Source of the DNA: Hydractinia symbiolongicarpus | Lineage: Eukaryota; Cnidaria; Hydrozoa; Anthoathecata; Hydractiniidae | Length of the DNA stretch: 64,000 nucleotides | NCBI RefSeq assembly: GCF_029227915.1 | Contig: NC_079879.1 | Span: 13,206,001 to 13,270,000 of the forward strand | Direction: 5' to 3' | Shown here: positions 46,054 through 56,703 of the stretch, in pieces | Numbering within the stretch: the first letter of the stretch is position 1 | Layout of the letters: the number at the start of each line of letters is the position of its first letter | Notes under the pieces: generated by a model | The model's database searches: none | What the model saw: only the letters and a program-made list of their open reading frames with translations | Told to the model about the DNA's origin: nothing | Position numbers and translations under genes: made by a program

Positions 46054-47716
46054 TTAAAATTATGACCATTATTTTAGCCGGACCTGGAAATTCTAAGAGC
46101 CATGGAGCAACTGGCACCATAATTTATATTGTTACTCCAATATTTGGATTTGTGATAGTAGTTGCTGTGTTGTTTAAGTTGTGGAGCAAACATAAGAGAA
46201 TGCAAGCTAGAAGAGCACATTTGTTTTCTCGAAGTCCTCCATCAACGCCGCCTATCCAATCCAAAACAATACAAATGCATGACGTTGTATCTCGAGGACA
46301 ATTTGGTTATGTCTGGCGAGCCTGTTATGAGCACAAGATGGTGGCTGTGAAGGTTATTCCACCACACGAGCGAATGTCGTGGGAAACTGAAAGAAAAATG
46401 TATGAGGGGTATCAATTACGCCATGAAAGCATCCTAAACTTTTATTCGGCTGAAAAACGAAGTGAAGATGGAATGTTACAGTATTGGATCATTACTGAAT
46501 ACCATGAAGAAGGGTCTCTTGCTGACTATCTCCACAAAACTGTTGTAAATTTCCAGGGTTTACTGACACTTGTTCTTGGAATGGTTTCTGGATTGGCATA
46601 TTTACACGGCGAAGATACGTCGTCGTCTGTCACGAAACCAATCATAGCGCACAGAGATTTTAAAAGTCGTAATCTTCTAGTAAAATCAAATAGAACATGT
46701 TGTATCGGCGATTTCGGATCTGCTTGCTCTTTTGGCGATAGTTATGAACCAGAGGAAGCGAAAGCACAGGTGTGTTTCCATAATTGCTATTTTCAGTTAA
46801 CCACTAAGATGGATTGAAATTCTTGGTGTTTCTTTTCTAAATTATGACATTTTTATTTTATGGAGAATACATCAGCAGAAGTGAAATCTGTTATATGCCC
46901 TATATAAATTTAGAGTGAAAGTATGTCGAGGCTGAAGAGAATCTGCTATTTGTAAGGCTAATAATGACAACTCCTTGATTTAGGTTGGAACAAAGCGTTA
47001 CATGGCTCCAGAAGTTTTAGAGGGTGCGGTTGCATTTCAAGCGGAAGCGTTTCTATGTATCGATGTGTACGCATTAGCATTAGTTATGTGGGAAGTGCTC
47101 TCAAGATGTGACGCGTCTTCGGGTAATCTTCTTTGCATCCTCTTCTGTGTTTTCAGAAACATTAAAGTACCAAAATAAACATATTGTTTCTATATTGTTG
47201 TAGCGCCAGTGGAGGAGTACCGCTCTCCGTTTGAAGATGAAGTTGGATTACGACCGACTATGGAGGACATGAGAGCTTGTGTTTTAGACAGAAAAGCCAG
47301 ACCAATGATAAAACCTGAGTGGATTCAAGTTGAGGTAACATTATTGTTGCCAGAACCCAATCTTTGAAATCTGAAGTGCTTTAAGAATGCGTTAAATCGT
47401 TATTTTCGACATATTGTCCGTGCTTCAACTGGGAACTAGGAATGAAATAAATGCTTCCTGTAAAAGGGTAATGATTTTTTTTTAGAAAATTGCGCATCTT
47501 TGTGACACCATCGAAGATTGTTGGGACGATGACGCTGACGCGCGACTAACAGCACATTGTGTGTTGGAACGCATCACGCAGCTGTCGAGAAGAGAGAGTG
47601 ATGCTAAATCACTACCGGATTGGATGGAAGACGAAGATTATGGGGTGAATACGCAGTTAGTAGATTTGTCTGCATCAGAGGAAAAAATCGATTTTTCTAG
47701 CGGAAGTTCGTTTTAG
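35915..47716 (+). CDS. ACVR2: Activin receptor type II (TGF-beta family type II receptor Ser/Thr kinase)
   Basis: Six exons: 35915-35975, 45637-45951, 46078-46769, 46984-47122, 47204-47334, 47486-47716. All are GT/AG with matching phases, giving 522 residues, close to vertebrate ACVR2 (about 513). Exon 1 is a signal peptide ([21 protein letters not shown]). Exon 2 is the Cys-rich three-finger ectodomain with ECYRCD and the closing CCCENNLCN motif. A TM helix covers ~139-160. The kinase has GQFGYV, VAVK (Lys217), HRDFKSRN (Asp319, Asn324), GDFGS (Asp337) and [15 protein letters not shown]. The C-terminal signature [18 protein letters not shown] is typical of ActRII. It binds activin/BMP ligands and phosphorylates type I receptors that signal through Smads. 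The first intron (9.7 kb) is loaded with transposons. A TA array ends about 30 bp before exon 3. Confidence 0.94.
37371..37943 (-). mobile_element. Non-autonomous Helitron, 573 bp
   Basis: The 5' end TCTATATAATAATACGG at 37943 (minus) follows A. The 3' hairpin GTGGATTTTTCCAC and CTAG are at 37371. It lies in intron 1 of the activin receptor gene. It has a ~90-bp segment around 37650-37755 that is absent from the 19332 copy, while that copy has extra sequence near its 3' end. Confidence 0.85.
38134..38422 (-). pseudogene. Exon-like open frame of unknown origin
   Basis: After an acceptor-like TTATGTTACAG the minus strand is open for ~95 codons to TAA, encoding a Lys/aromatic-rich segment ([48 protein letters not shown]). 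Upstream sequence to ~38580 is open in another frame ([13 protein letters not shown]) and overlaps at an A-run, as if one base were gained or lost. It may be a decayed transposon ORF. No family is recognised. Confidence 0.3.
38640..38998 (+). pseudogene. Old LINE fragment, endonuclease-RT linker region (left half)
   Basis: Plus-strand translation gives a LINE linker with one stop: [32 protein letters not shown], then [16 protein letters not shown] and [10 protein letters not shown]. The reading is broken near 38826-38880. It continues after the inserted young LINE at about 43095 ([13 protein letters not shown]). A G-run follows immediately at 38993. Confidence 0.8.
38993..39015. repeat. G-run at a LINE junction
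   Basis: A run of 18 G followed by CGGGGG, exactly between the broken old LINE and the 3' tail of the young one. Confidence 0.9.
39024..43050 (-). mobile_element. CR1-like non-LTR retrotransposon, near full length
   Basis: The element reads right to left. The 3'UTR after the ORF ends in a (TTA)n tail seen on the plus strand as (AAT)n at 39027-39060, the usual CR1/L2 terminus. The 5'UTR is about 270 bp, up to the junction with an older LINE near 43050. No poly-A tail and no clear target duplication were seen. It splits an older LINE of opposite orientation (38640-38998 and 43095-44240). Confidence 0.85.
39267..42779 (-). CDS. Intact ORF of a CR1/L2-type LINE: PHD-like finger, AP endonuclease, reverse transcriptase
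   Basis: Open for ~1170 codons from the first ATG at 42779. A hydrophobic N-terminus ([14 protein letters not shown]) is followed by a PHD-like zinc finger (CSSCLKPV ... [12 protein letters not shown] ... CSPC, ~residues 145-205). An exonuclease-endonuclease-phosphatase domain follows ([45 protein letters not shown]). The reverse transcriptase has [49 protein letters not shown] and [10 protein letters not shown], so the YADD catalytic box is intact. A late helical region contains YCSSAWACA. No frameshift or stop is seen, which suggests recent insertion. It lies antisense within the first intron of the activin receptor gene. Confidence 0.95.
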   Translation of the reverse strand: MVALLCCGFLLLLLCNIVRKWACLRSFKHSFGRAHNCRMISLRLKNNFTQVGNPTFTLKLIFVFVVFLSNTKPSFKSSSPNNNEMSRLDRSFFSISSLDACNRVSESQLTLQLKLMALTKLKPSRHKYFYLLILLSGDICLNPGPVKYPCSSCLKPVAKTHKALSCDKCGLWAHKKCERISDKKYQQFMKTPEDKLFFVCSPCLSRNLPFANEESFGDEIPDNINITIDENFDFEAIRNGKGLKMAHLNINGLSSKLDYVKLLLHQTKLDVFSICETKIDDTITDNDVKIDGYVCYRNDRNRRGGGVLIFVNENLDSHLLKHLYFENVESLWVKVCLKKTKPIYVCGVYRPPGGSDLQSTENLCTHFKQCFNKLPKEKEVFILGDFNCNMLSKYALSSKIKELCSTLFLKQHITEPTRVTENSSTLIDLILPNSSCISKTGVMDLGISDHNLVYVIRKFKRPKFEPKTCKVRSYKNFSKEAFLKDLRNLDWSYFNNYDDLDEACEKLNKNVKTVADKHAPFKTHRFSGRVEAWVTDELIIAIKERDFLKRKASKTKSIIDWEAFKQKRNQVIGLKNRLKNEYYNDVLQDFQKRPKQLWKTLKKLVPDKSGNTTSIKRVVQNDGTETSHPKEISNTFNSFFVSVGAKLASKFSSDTTNVNPPVSGHDFRWARIETKSVEKIISSLKLNKATGLDGIGSRLLKAGSSVLSIYLSSLFNKSLFTGYVPKCWKTKRVSPIFKSGNKTDPTNYRPISILPIPMKIFEKLVHEQMSHFISEHNFLNDRQSGFRKLFSTETAVVDVSDFILTELDQHNFVCAVLIDLKKAFDTVDHKILLKKLWCFGIRDAAFDWFESYLTGRMQLTLVNDTGSDLLHEDAFGVPQGSVLGPLLFLLYIDDLKSVINSNYHHLYADDTIIISSHKNLDTLVSQVELELSQVDLWLNNNKMTINTDKTETIFFGNHSQLKKVENKTINYMGIPLKRSGKVKYLGVTFDQKMQWEKHINDINRKILIKYSKIRTIASCLTPHTKNLLINALVMPYFHYCSSAWACATQGRLGKLEKRLKCVRTFLGKEREYSMNNLLIKNDAILVFKAMNHIAPDYMRSKFLLTKNCHNHQTRGASKNRFTLPLVNTEFGKKAFPFRAAKVWNNLPDQVTCDGSLLSFKTSISNVFGKF
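43095..44240 (+). pseudogene. Degraded LINE reverse transcriptase (right half of interrupted element)
   Basis: RT motifs are readable on the plus strand but with stops and shifts: [84 protein letters not shown], then after a stop at 43615 [35 protein letters not shown], and KYADDTILY. The frame is broken several times, so no product is expected. It fits the C-terminal continuation of the fragment at 38640-38998. Confidence 0.9.
45988..46048. repeat. (TA)n just upstream of an activin receptor exon
   Basis: TA array interrupted once by TTTA, with TAATTTTAATAT before and ATATTAAAATTA after it, so the whole block is nearly palindromic. The acceptor of exon 3 is at 46076-46077. Confidence 0.9.
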
Positions 47717-49026
47717 GAACTTAATTAGTGTATATACGGAGATATATAGTTTTTAGATATCTATAACTAATAATTAGATAATTAGACGGAAGTTTGATTT
47801 GCATGTAAAACTAGTTGTCGAACAACACGCCGTTTTCTTTTTCGGAAGTAATAATTATTAGAACGTCAGTGGCTAAGTTTTAAACGGTTTTTGATTACTT
47901 GGAAGTTTGTTTTTGTCTGATTGCATGACTTCTAAAGAAAAAAGACATTAATGTTCGGTGCGGGTGAGTTTATGAACTCCTTGAATGCGAAAATTATCCA
48001 TCTAGTTTTATATAGAACATATAGATCAGCTGAATTGAAATCTGAATGGAGCCCCGCACGCTTGAAGCATAACGTTTTAAGGTGAGTTTTTATGGAGAGG
48101 ACTCTTGTATTATATGAGAAAAACGGAGTTCTGCATGTTCGTGCAACAGTCTCGGATATCTGTACATGTCTTATTTCGCTTAGCGGTTGTACAGTGGTTG
48201 CACAACAGTTTTAATTCTTCGTGAAAACCAAGCTTTCAATGACTTACCATTAATCAGTAATTTTGCTCGCATCAGCATGCAAGCTTGTGTTTGTTATATT
48301 GTTCTGCTTTCTTGTAGTTTTTTCAACCATTCATGGGATGTTACAAAAAAAATATTTTTTTTTGATGTGAGCGAGAACATTATAAACTAAAGTTGAGTAT
48401 TCACTTACTGCGATGCATCGATTAAGTATCCTCCTCAAAAAAGTGTCTAAAAGAAAAAGCGTTTATGATACAAAATAAATTTAAGCAAGTTCTTTCTTGG
48501 ATAAGCATTAAGGATGAAAGCCAAAATTAAAGTTTCAAGCGCTTTGTTTGATTTTTAATTAACAAAAAAATTTGTTTAATGTTTTAACCCCACCTCCCCC
48601 AAAAAATCTTTAAGGAAGCAGTAAATATTTTAAAGCCCTCGGTCTAAAATTAAAATTATTCAGTCTAAAATTAGAGGCTTAATCGATGCATTGGACTCAA
48701 CCATATTGAACTCGAAAAGTATATACACATTTAAATATACTAAAATTAAGCATATTGTTAGGTTATTGCATTGTGGACCAAAAAAAAGAAGTTGTTAACC
48801 GATTTAATTAGTGCAAATTCGAGTTTAAAACCTGTTGTGAATCTATATATCTATATATAGTCCGTAAGGCGGGATTTTATCACACTTAGCTTGACTTGTT
48901 GTTAGTGGAAATGTATTTTCGGTTCAAGATGGCCAGCGGATACTTAAATACGGAGCGAGAATATTACCTTAAGTGCATTAGCTTTCGAAAAAGGCAAGGA
49001 GACCTGAGAATGAGGTTGGTCCATTC
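47717..49026. other. Downstream of the activin receptor gene
   Basis: 3'UTR and intergenic DNA. A possible short first exon (ATGGCCAGCGGATACTT at 48926, donor ATGAG/GTTGGT) cannot be extended. Confidence 0.4.
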
Positions 49027-49145
49027 TACCATTCGCGAAAATAAATGCTCGCGAGAAATTTCACATTTATCCATTCGCGAAAATTAATGCTCGCGAAATG
49101 TAACTTTTTTTGACTCGCGAAATTAAATGCGCGCGAAAATTAATG
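49027..49145. repeat. ATTCGCGAAAATTAATGCTCGCG repeats
   Basis: Four units of CGCGAAAATTAATGC type in 120 bp. They follow an ORF that starts ATGGCCAGCGG at 48926. Confidence 0.75.
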
Positions 49146-49599
49146 CACTAAAGGTATTACATAAAAGAAAAACGTATAATTTATTATATACACTTAAGTG
49201 CTGGTCAGTACTTTGAATTTTGAATTTTGAAATTTGATTAAATAGCTATACTGTTTAAATTTCGAGTCAGACGTACTGAAGAAAACGTAAGCAAAAAATG
49301 TCTAAAATAATAAACTGTCAACTAAAAACTAATTAATTGATCTATTTTTCTTATTCGATACACCGCGGGTCACCTTGTAGATATTTTTTTTTTTCTCAGG
49401 ATCAATTATCTCTGTCATAGTCGATTCTAGTCATTAACTATTTGTCTTTTCCAATTCCTTTTTTTATATTACTAAATGTATTATATGTTAGATATTATAT
49501 GTTATATGCTTTATATTCATATTGTGCATGATATAATAAGATAACGTTTTTTAAACTTGTCTTATATGTTAAAGTTCTTGATGTCAAAAATTGTGGCGC

Positions 49600-49845
49600 G
49601 TGACCTAGATGTAATGGAGTTCGTTTCGTAATCACAAGACCCGTTGGTCGGAACACAGCGCGGGCATGTTTAGCAAGTGTCTTCGTCACAGTTGCGGGTC
49701 ACACCATGCCATGTGAGGGAAATTGGGTAGGCAATGCCGGTGTATACCTAATCTTTACGTTCAGAACACATGACTCACTTTAATAACATTGTTTTGAACG
49801 CTGAAGTGGATATCTTGCATAAATACTTGCAATAATAATAAAAAC
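49600..49845 (+). repeat. SINE-like dispersed repeat, copy 2
   Basis: Same module as 6330-6535 with point changes, an inserted segment near 49755, and the AATAATAATAA tail. Confidence 0.6.
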
Positions 49846-49987
49846 GCAAACTTTGCTCTGAAATATTTGCTGCCTAATTATAATATTTTTGAGTCTGTAT
49901 TATTACACCATTCGTTTCGTTTACTTTCGTGCGTTGCAGTGTTCTCACACACGCTCTTTGCTTTCAAAGGGGTTATTGCTTTCCAGT

Positions 49988-49991
49988 AATT

Positions 49992-50023
<32 letters not shown>

Positions 50024-50025
50024 TT
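49988..50025. repeat. (TTTC)n microsatellite
   Basis: About nine TTTC units. Confidence 0.9.
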
Positions 50026-50401
50026 ATTTTAACTTATTTTCGTGCCGCGTTTCATTCTCATATCAAAGAACGTTGTAAGCCCTGGGAACGAGGTTGCTTG
50101 AATTGTTATTATAATAAGCCCAGGGTTGTGTTTTAGCTTCCACCCGTCCTTTCTATGTTTACTTCCGCATGTTTGCGATTATTAAAGCTGCCAATAGTCT
50201 AGCCATAGAATGAAGTTCTCTAATAATCTAAATTAAAAATGCTTTCCGAGTCTAAATCTTCTAAACAACAAAAACTCTTAGGGATCACGGCGCAGAATTT
50301 AATTTTTTTGAGGGAAGGGGTAAGATAGGTTACAAAAGAGTAAAATGAAATTTCGCCCGCTATGGTTTGCTCTGATAACCCTAAATAGCTTCTTTTTTAC
50401 T

Positions 50402-50620
50402 TTAAAATGTAACTTCCGGCGCCGCGGCCCGCCTTTGTGGGCATTTCTGTAAGTCTCTACAAAAGTCGGAAAGAGCCAATCTTGTTCTCAGGCTTTTGCT
50501 TCCACTTCCATTCTCATCCTCATAACAGCTTTCCCAGCTAGAATCTGATTCACTGTCAGGTGTTGTAGACTTTTTACTGGCCGAAACTTCAAAACTAAGA
50601 AAGCCCACAACTTTTTTCAC
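50402..50620 (-). CDS. Possible terminal exon, acidic Ser-rich, unknown
   Basis: A 72-codon open frame with balanced codon use (TTPDSESDSSWESCYEDENG) ends in TAA. It has no ATG at its left limit, so it would need an upstream exon; an AG at about 50630 (AAAACTGAG) could be the acceptor. The GC-rich end (CCGCGGCCCGCC) differs from its surroundings. No homologue is recognised. Confidence 0.22.
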   Translation of the reverse strand: MKKVVGFLSFEVSASKKSTTPDSESDSSWESCYEDENGSGSKSLRTRLALSDFCRDLQKCPQRRAAAPEVTF

Positions 50621-51129
50621 GGAAACTCAGTTTTAAAAAGGGAAGTAAAAAACAAGTGTTTACTTATCTTCAGTATATACCTGTTACAAACTTACTTTTA
50701 GTATCCGTTAAAAATGCTGAACCTGGGCCACGCAGAGTCAGCGAAATTATTATCCGGAGGTTGACGTCACAAATCCTTCTGCAAAGGCATTTATTTACAA
50801 TCGGGACACAAGATGGCCACTGGCACGAAGCTTCTTCTCCAGCTAATATTTTACAATTTTAACGACGAATATCTTGCGAACAAATCAAAACAAGAAGCCC
50901 TGGGGGCTCTAAGAATTTCCGCGCGCTACCAAAATATTTGATGAAAACCTGCTAATTCGTTGTGTTATTGTGCCAAACATTCGAAGGGGTTTGGTGCATG
51001 AACCTCTGAAGATAAAGCCCATCAGTGACATTATATCTAACAATAAACGCAAACAAAACGAAACGTGTCATAATAAACTCACATTTTAAAAGAAATTGCT
51101 AACAAAAAATACAGCCTATCATTCATGGT

Positions 51130-52022
51130 TGAAAGTCTTGTGATGGAGACGTTTATGGTCTTAAACGGCATTAGTTGACAAAAAATCAAAATTTTGATGT
51201 GACCATCATTTTCAGCATACTTTTTTTATTAACTGTGTCAATTTTTGTCGAAAATAAAGCAGTTTTAATTTTTGGATAAATTTTGGCCTGAAATGACATT
51301 TAGGTGACAAAAAATCAAACTTTTGTACCATCATCATTTTTAGCATACTTTATTTGTTAACCGTGCCAGATTTAGCCGAAAAAAAAGTGGTTTTAATTTT
51401 TGGACCAATTTTGGCCTAAAATGGCATTTAGGTGACAAAAATCAAAATTTTGATGTCACCATTATGTTCAGCATACCTTTTTTGTTAATTTTGCCAATTT
51501 TTGTTGAAAATGAAGTAGTTTTAATTTTTGGACTAATTTTGGCCTAAAATGACATTTAAGGTGACAAAAAACCAAAATTTTGATATCACCATCATGTTCA
51601 CCATACTTTTTTTGTTAATTGTAAATTTGTCAAAAATAAAGTAGTTTTAATTTTTGGACCAATTTTGGCCTGAAATGACATTTAGGTAAGAAGAAATCAA
51701 AATTTTGATGTCACCATCATGTTCAGCATACTTTATTTGTTAACTGTTCCAAATTTTGTTGAAAATAAAGCAGTTCTAATTTTTGGACCAATTTTGGCCT
51801 AAAATGACATTTAGGTGACAAAAATCAAAATTATTATGTCACCATTATGTTCAGCATACTTTTTTTGTTAACTGTGCCAAATTTTGTTAAAAATAAAGTA
51901 GTTCTAATTTTTGGACCAATTTTGGCCTAAAATGACATTTAGGTGACAAAAATCAAAATTATTATGTCACCATTATGTTCAGCATACTTTTTTGTTAACT
52001 GTGCCAAATACCAATTTTGGCC
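51130..52022. repeat. ~127-bp tandem array, about 7 copies
   Basis: Each unit contains TTTAGGTGACAAAAA, ATGTCACCATCATGTTCAGC and TTTTGGACCAATTTTGGCCT. Copy borders fall near 51300, 51428, 51557, 51682, 51809 and 51941. A diverged 1.5-unit copy is at 34035-34200. Confidence 0.85.
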
Positions 52023-53346
<1,324 letters not shown>

Positions 53347-53454
53347 CACACAGGAATGCTGGAAATGATGAACGACTGCATTTGTAATTGAGTGATAAAA
53401 TTACATTTATTTAAATTTTCGTCTGTCTACAACAGACTTCATCAGAAAATGACA

Positions 53455-54190
<736 letters not shown>

Positions 54191-54251
54191 ATTAAGGCTC
54201 TGTATGATTTTACATCGAGCACTCTAATTTGTTATTACAAGTTAAATATAT

Positions 54252-54369
<118 letters not shown>

Positions 54370-54526
54370 TCATAAATTAATTAGAAATGAAGTTTATAAT
54401 ATAGACCAAAAGCTTTTATGATTGGTATAATTATTTAGTAATCTTGTAATCTTGACATTTGTGATGTGCTAAAATCTTTAGAAAAAATTTTGTATGTTAT
54501 GTAAAATGGCAGAACTATTAAGAGAT

Positions 54527-55310
54527 AAATCCTATTCCGATGAACAATTTCCGCCAGTTCCAAGGAGAGTGCTAAGTTGAAATAAATGTTAAACAAGCAA
54601 TCTAGGCGTTTTCCAGTAATGTGGTATACATCATCAATCTTATCCTGGAAAAATATCTGAGCAAGATTGCACAGCTCTTGAACCTTTCTATCATTCTTGA
54701 GAGATTTATACTTTGAGACATGTTTTATTATATATTTATAATCGAGCTGTGGCAGTTTTACTGTTTTTTAAAGTTCAAGAACTAAATCCAAAGGTTGAAC
54801 ATCTGTGTCTTTTTTGTACAGTTTTAGCTTGTTGTCTGATAAAATTTGAAGAAACAAACAAGGCGGTACCAGCTTAAAATTTTTCATTTCTGTCAGAACT
54901 GAATAATTTGAGCACCAAAACATTCTACATCTCTTTAGCAATTCATTCATGGTGTAGGTATAAGCAAAGCAGAGCAACTGAAAGCAATTATCTTTGTTGA
55001 TCTTCTCAATCATTGATGTTTCGCAAATGTGTTTCAACGTTGACACGCCTAAAAAGTCAGAACACACGGCTAACGATTGTATATCAATATTTTCCGGATC
55101 AACAGTTCAGGTGTATGCAAACGTAATGATAACTTCAAAGACATTTTCGTCTGATGCTATATCAGGCATTACAATAGTTTCCATATCTTTTCCGTTATGC
55201 TGAAGAAATCCGCGAAAATAATCTGAAATCATAGCCAGAATAAATCGATGTGTTTTAAACACTTTGTTCTTCATGCGCACAGACACGTCACAATATAATT
55301 GCTGCTTCCA
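54527..55310 (-). pseudogene. Truncated copy of the BTB-BACK gene
   Basis: The sequence closely matches 12345-13204 on the same strand. Differences include a deletion of about 85 bp after CAAGAA near 54781, removing part of the BACK region. A nonsense change turns the Ser codon TCA of FAYTSTVD into TGA near 55107. The N-terminal ~35 codons are missing; homology stops at 55310 at CTGCTTCCA. The jacalin-like exon is absent. High similarity indicates recent duplication. It lies between TA arrays and a Helitron. Confidence 0.93.
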
Positions 55311-56003
55311 AAATTTATTGTTTTTCTAATGATATACATAAAAGTTCGCCACTGTTCATTTGATTATCTGACCCTTGTGCTGGGTATTTTTGCATTTTAA
55401 TCAGGAGAGGTGGGGATATTTTCCCCACAGTCCTCTCTTAATTTGTGCTAAGTCTGATAAATTTTGTAAATCATGCCGTTGATCTGAAACGGAACAGTCA
55501 AATAATATTTTATAATTACCATGTTGCATCTGAGACCCAGAATTCACTATGTATTTTCAAGAACGTCTTATAATATATTTTACTTGAAAAACTTTCAAGT
55601 TTCATACATAGAGAAACATTGTCCGTTAGATGTTAAGAAGAAACAGGAAGAGGAAGTAAGTTGTTTAAAAGAAATAAAATTGCAACTCGTTGTCAATGAC
55701 AAGTTGGTATTAAGTACCCACTTTTATTGCGTAAAAAAATCAATTTGACGTGCGTGTAATAAGGAATTGCATTTTTAACTTTAAACAGTATATTAAAGAT
55801 TTTTTATCATATTTACAACAATAACATGATGATGGACAAAAACATTTTGTACAAACATATACTCATCACTTTTTCCATCTGGAACGGAAGTACTTTGCAT
55901 ATTTTATTGATTCGTATAAATTGCCAAACGAAACGAAATTGGAATATTAAGCACCTTTCTCAAAAAAAAGCAAAATTTTATAAATGTTTAAGTACAAAAA
56001 TTA
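55311..56003. other. Intergenic between BTB pseudogene and Helitron
   Basis: AT-rich. Only short chance ORFs. Confidence 0.5.
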
Positions 56004-56461
56004 TCTCTATAATAATACGGACAGTGTGTCTGTGTCTGTTTCGAACAGGCAAAATGGATATCTTAATGTTCCTTTGATTTTGCCAAAAAGGTTATGTCTA
56101 ATTTGTTAATTTTATTGACGTAACGGCGCGACGTCAATGCATTTAGACTGACGTCAATGCGTTTAATAAGATTAATGAAGCCATTGCATTACAGTCATAA
56201 CTTTGAGGCAAAATAACTTGAAGGGCACTTTGTTGGCGTCAACAAAATTGTTAAACCCTTATATCTCCGTCATCGTTCGTTAAAAGCACATGATCATATA
56301 CATTTTATTCATCAGCGTTTCCAGCTTTTCACCATAGAAGCAACTAAATTGTTTTTCGCATATGGACTGGTCTCATTGCTGATGTCATCAAAATTTAAAT
56401 AACGGTTCTTTGCCAGCGTTATCCGGCCTAAGTGTATTTTTTCGCGGTCCTTATCGACTAG
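56004..56461 (+). mobile_element. Non-autonomous Helitron, 458 bp
   Basis: 5' TCTCTATAATAATACGGACAG after A; 3' CTTATCGACTAG followed by T. The 3' hairpin is poorly kept. Downstream at 56473 lies a 3' end in the opposite direction. Confidence 0.78.
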
Positions 56462-56472
56462 TTTATTAATAA

Positions 56473-56530
56473 CTAGTCGATAAGGCCCGTGAAAAATTCC
56501 CTATAGGCGGAAAAATAGATTTTGTTCCAC
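56473..56530 (-). mobile_element. Helitron 3' terminus, 5' end not found
   Basis: CTAG at 56473-56476 (minus strand 3' end), with TCGATAAGGCCCGTG next to it as in the other copies. No matching 5' TCTATAATAATA end was found to the right, so it may be truncated. Confidence 0.6.
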
Positions 56531-56703
56531 TCTCAAACATTAGTTCCGAATTTTCCTAATGAGAGCAACTAATCGTAAAAAAATTTACCCAAAAACAACA
56601 ACAATAACAACAACAAAAGCTTTGTTTGTTTACTGGTATAAAGTTAATACACCAAACTTCTTTATTTACAAAATAGAACTAAAAACGACCAGTGAGTATG
56701 TAG

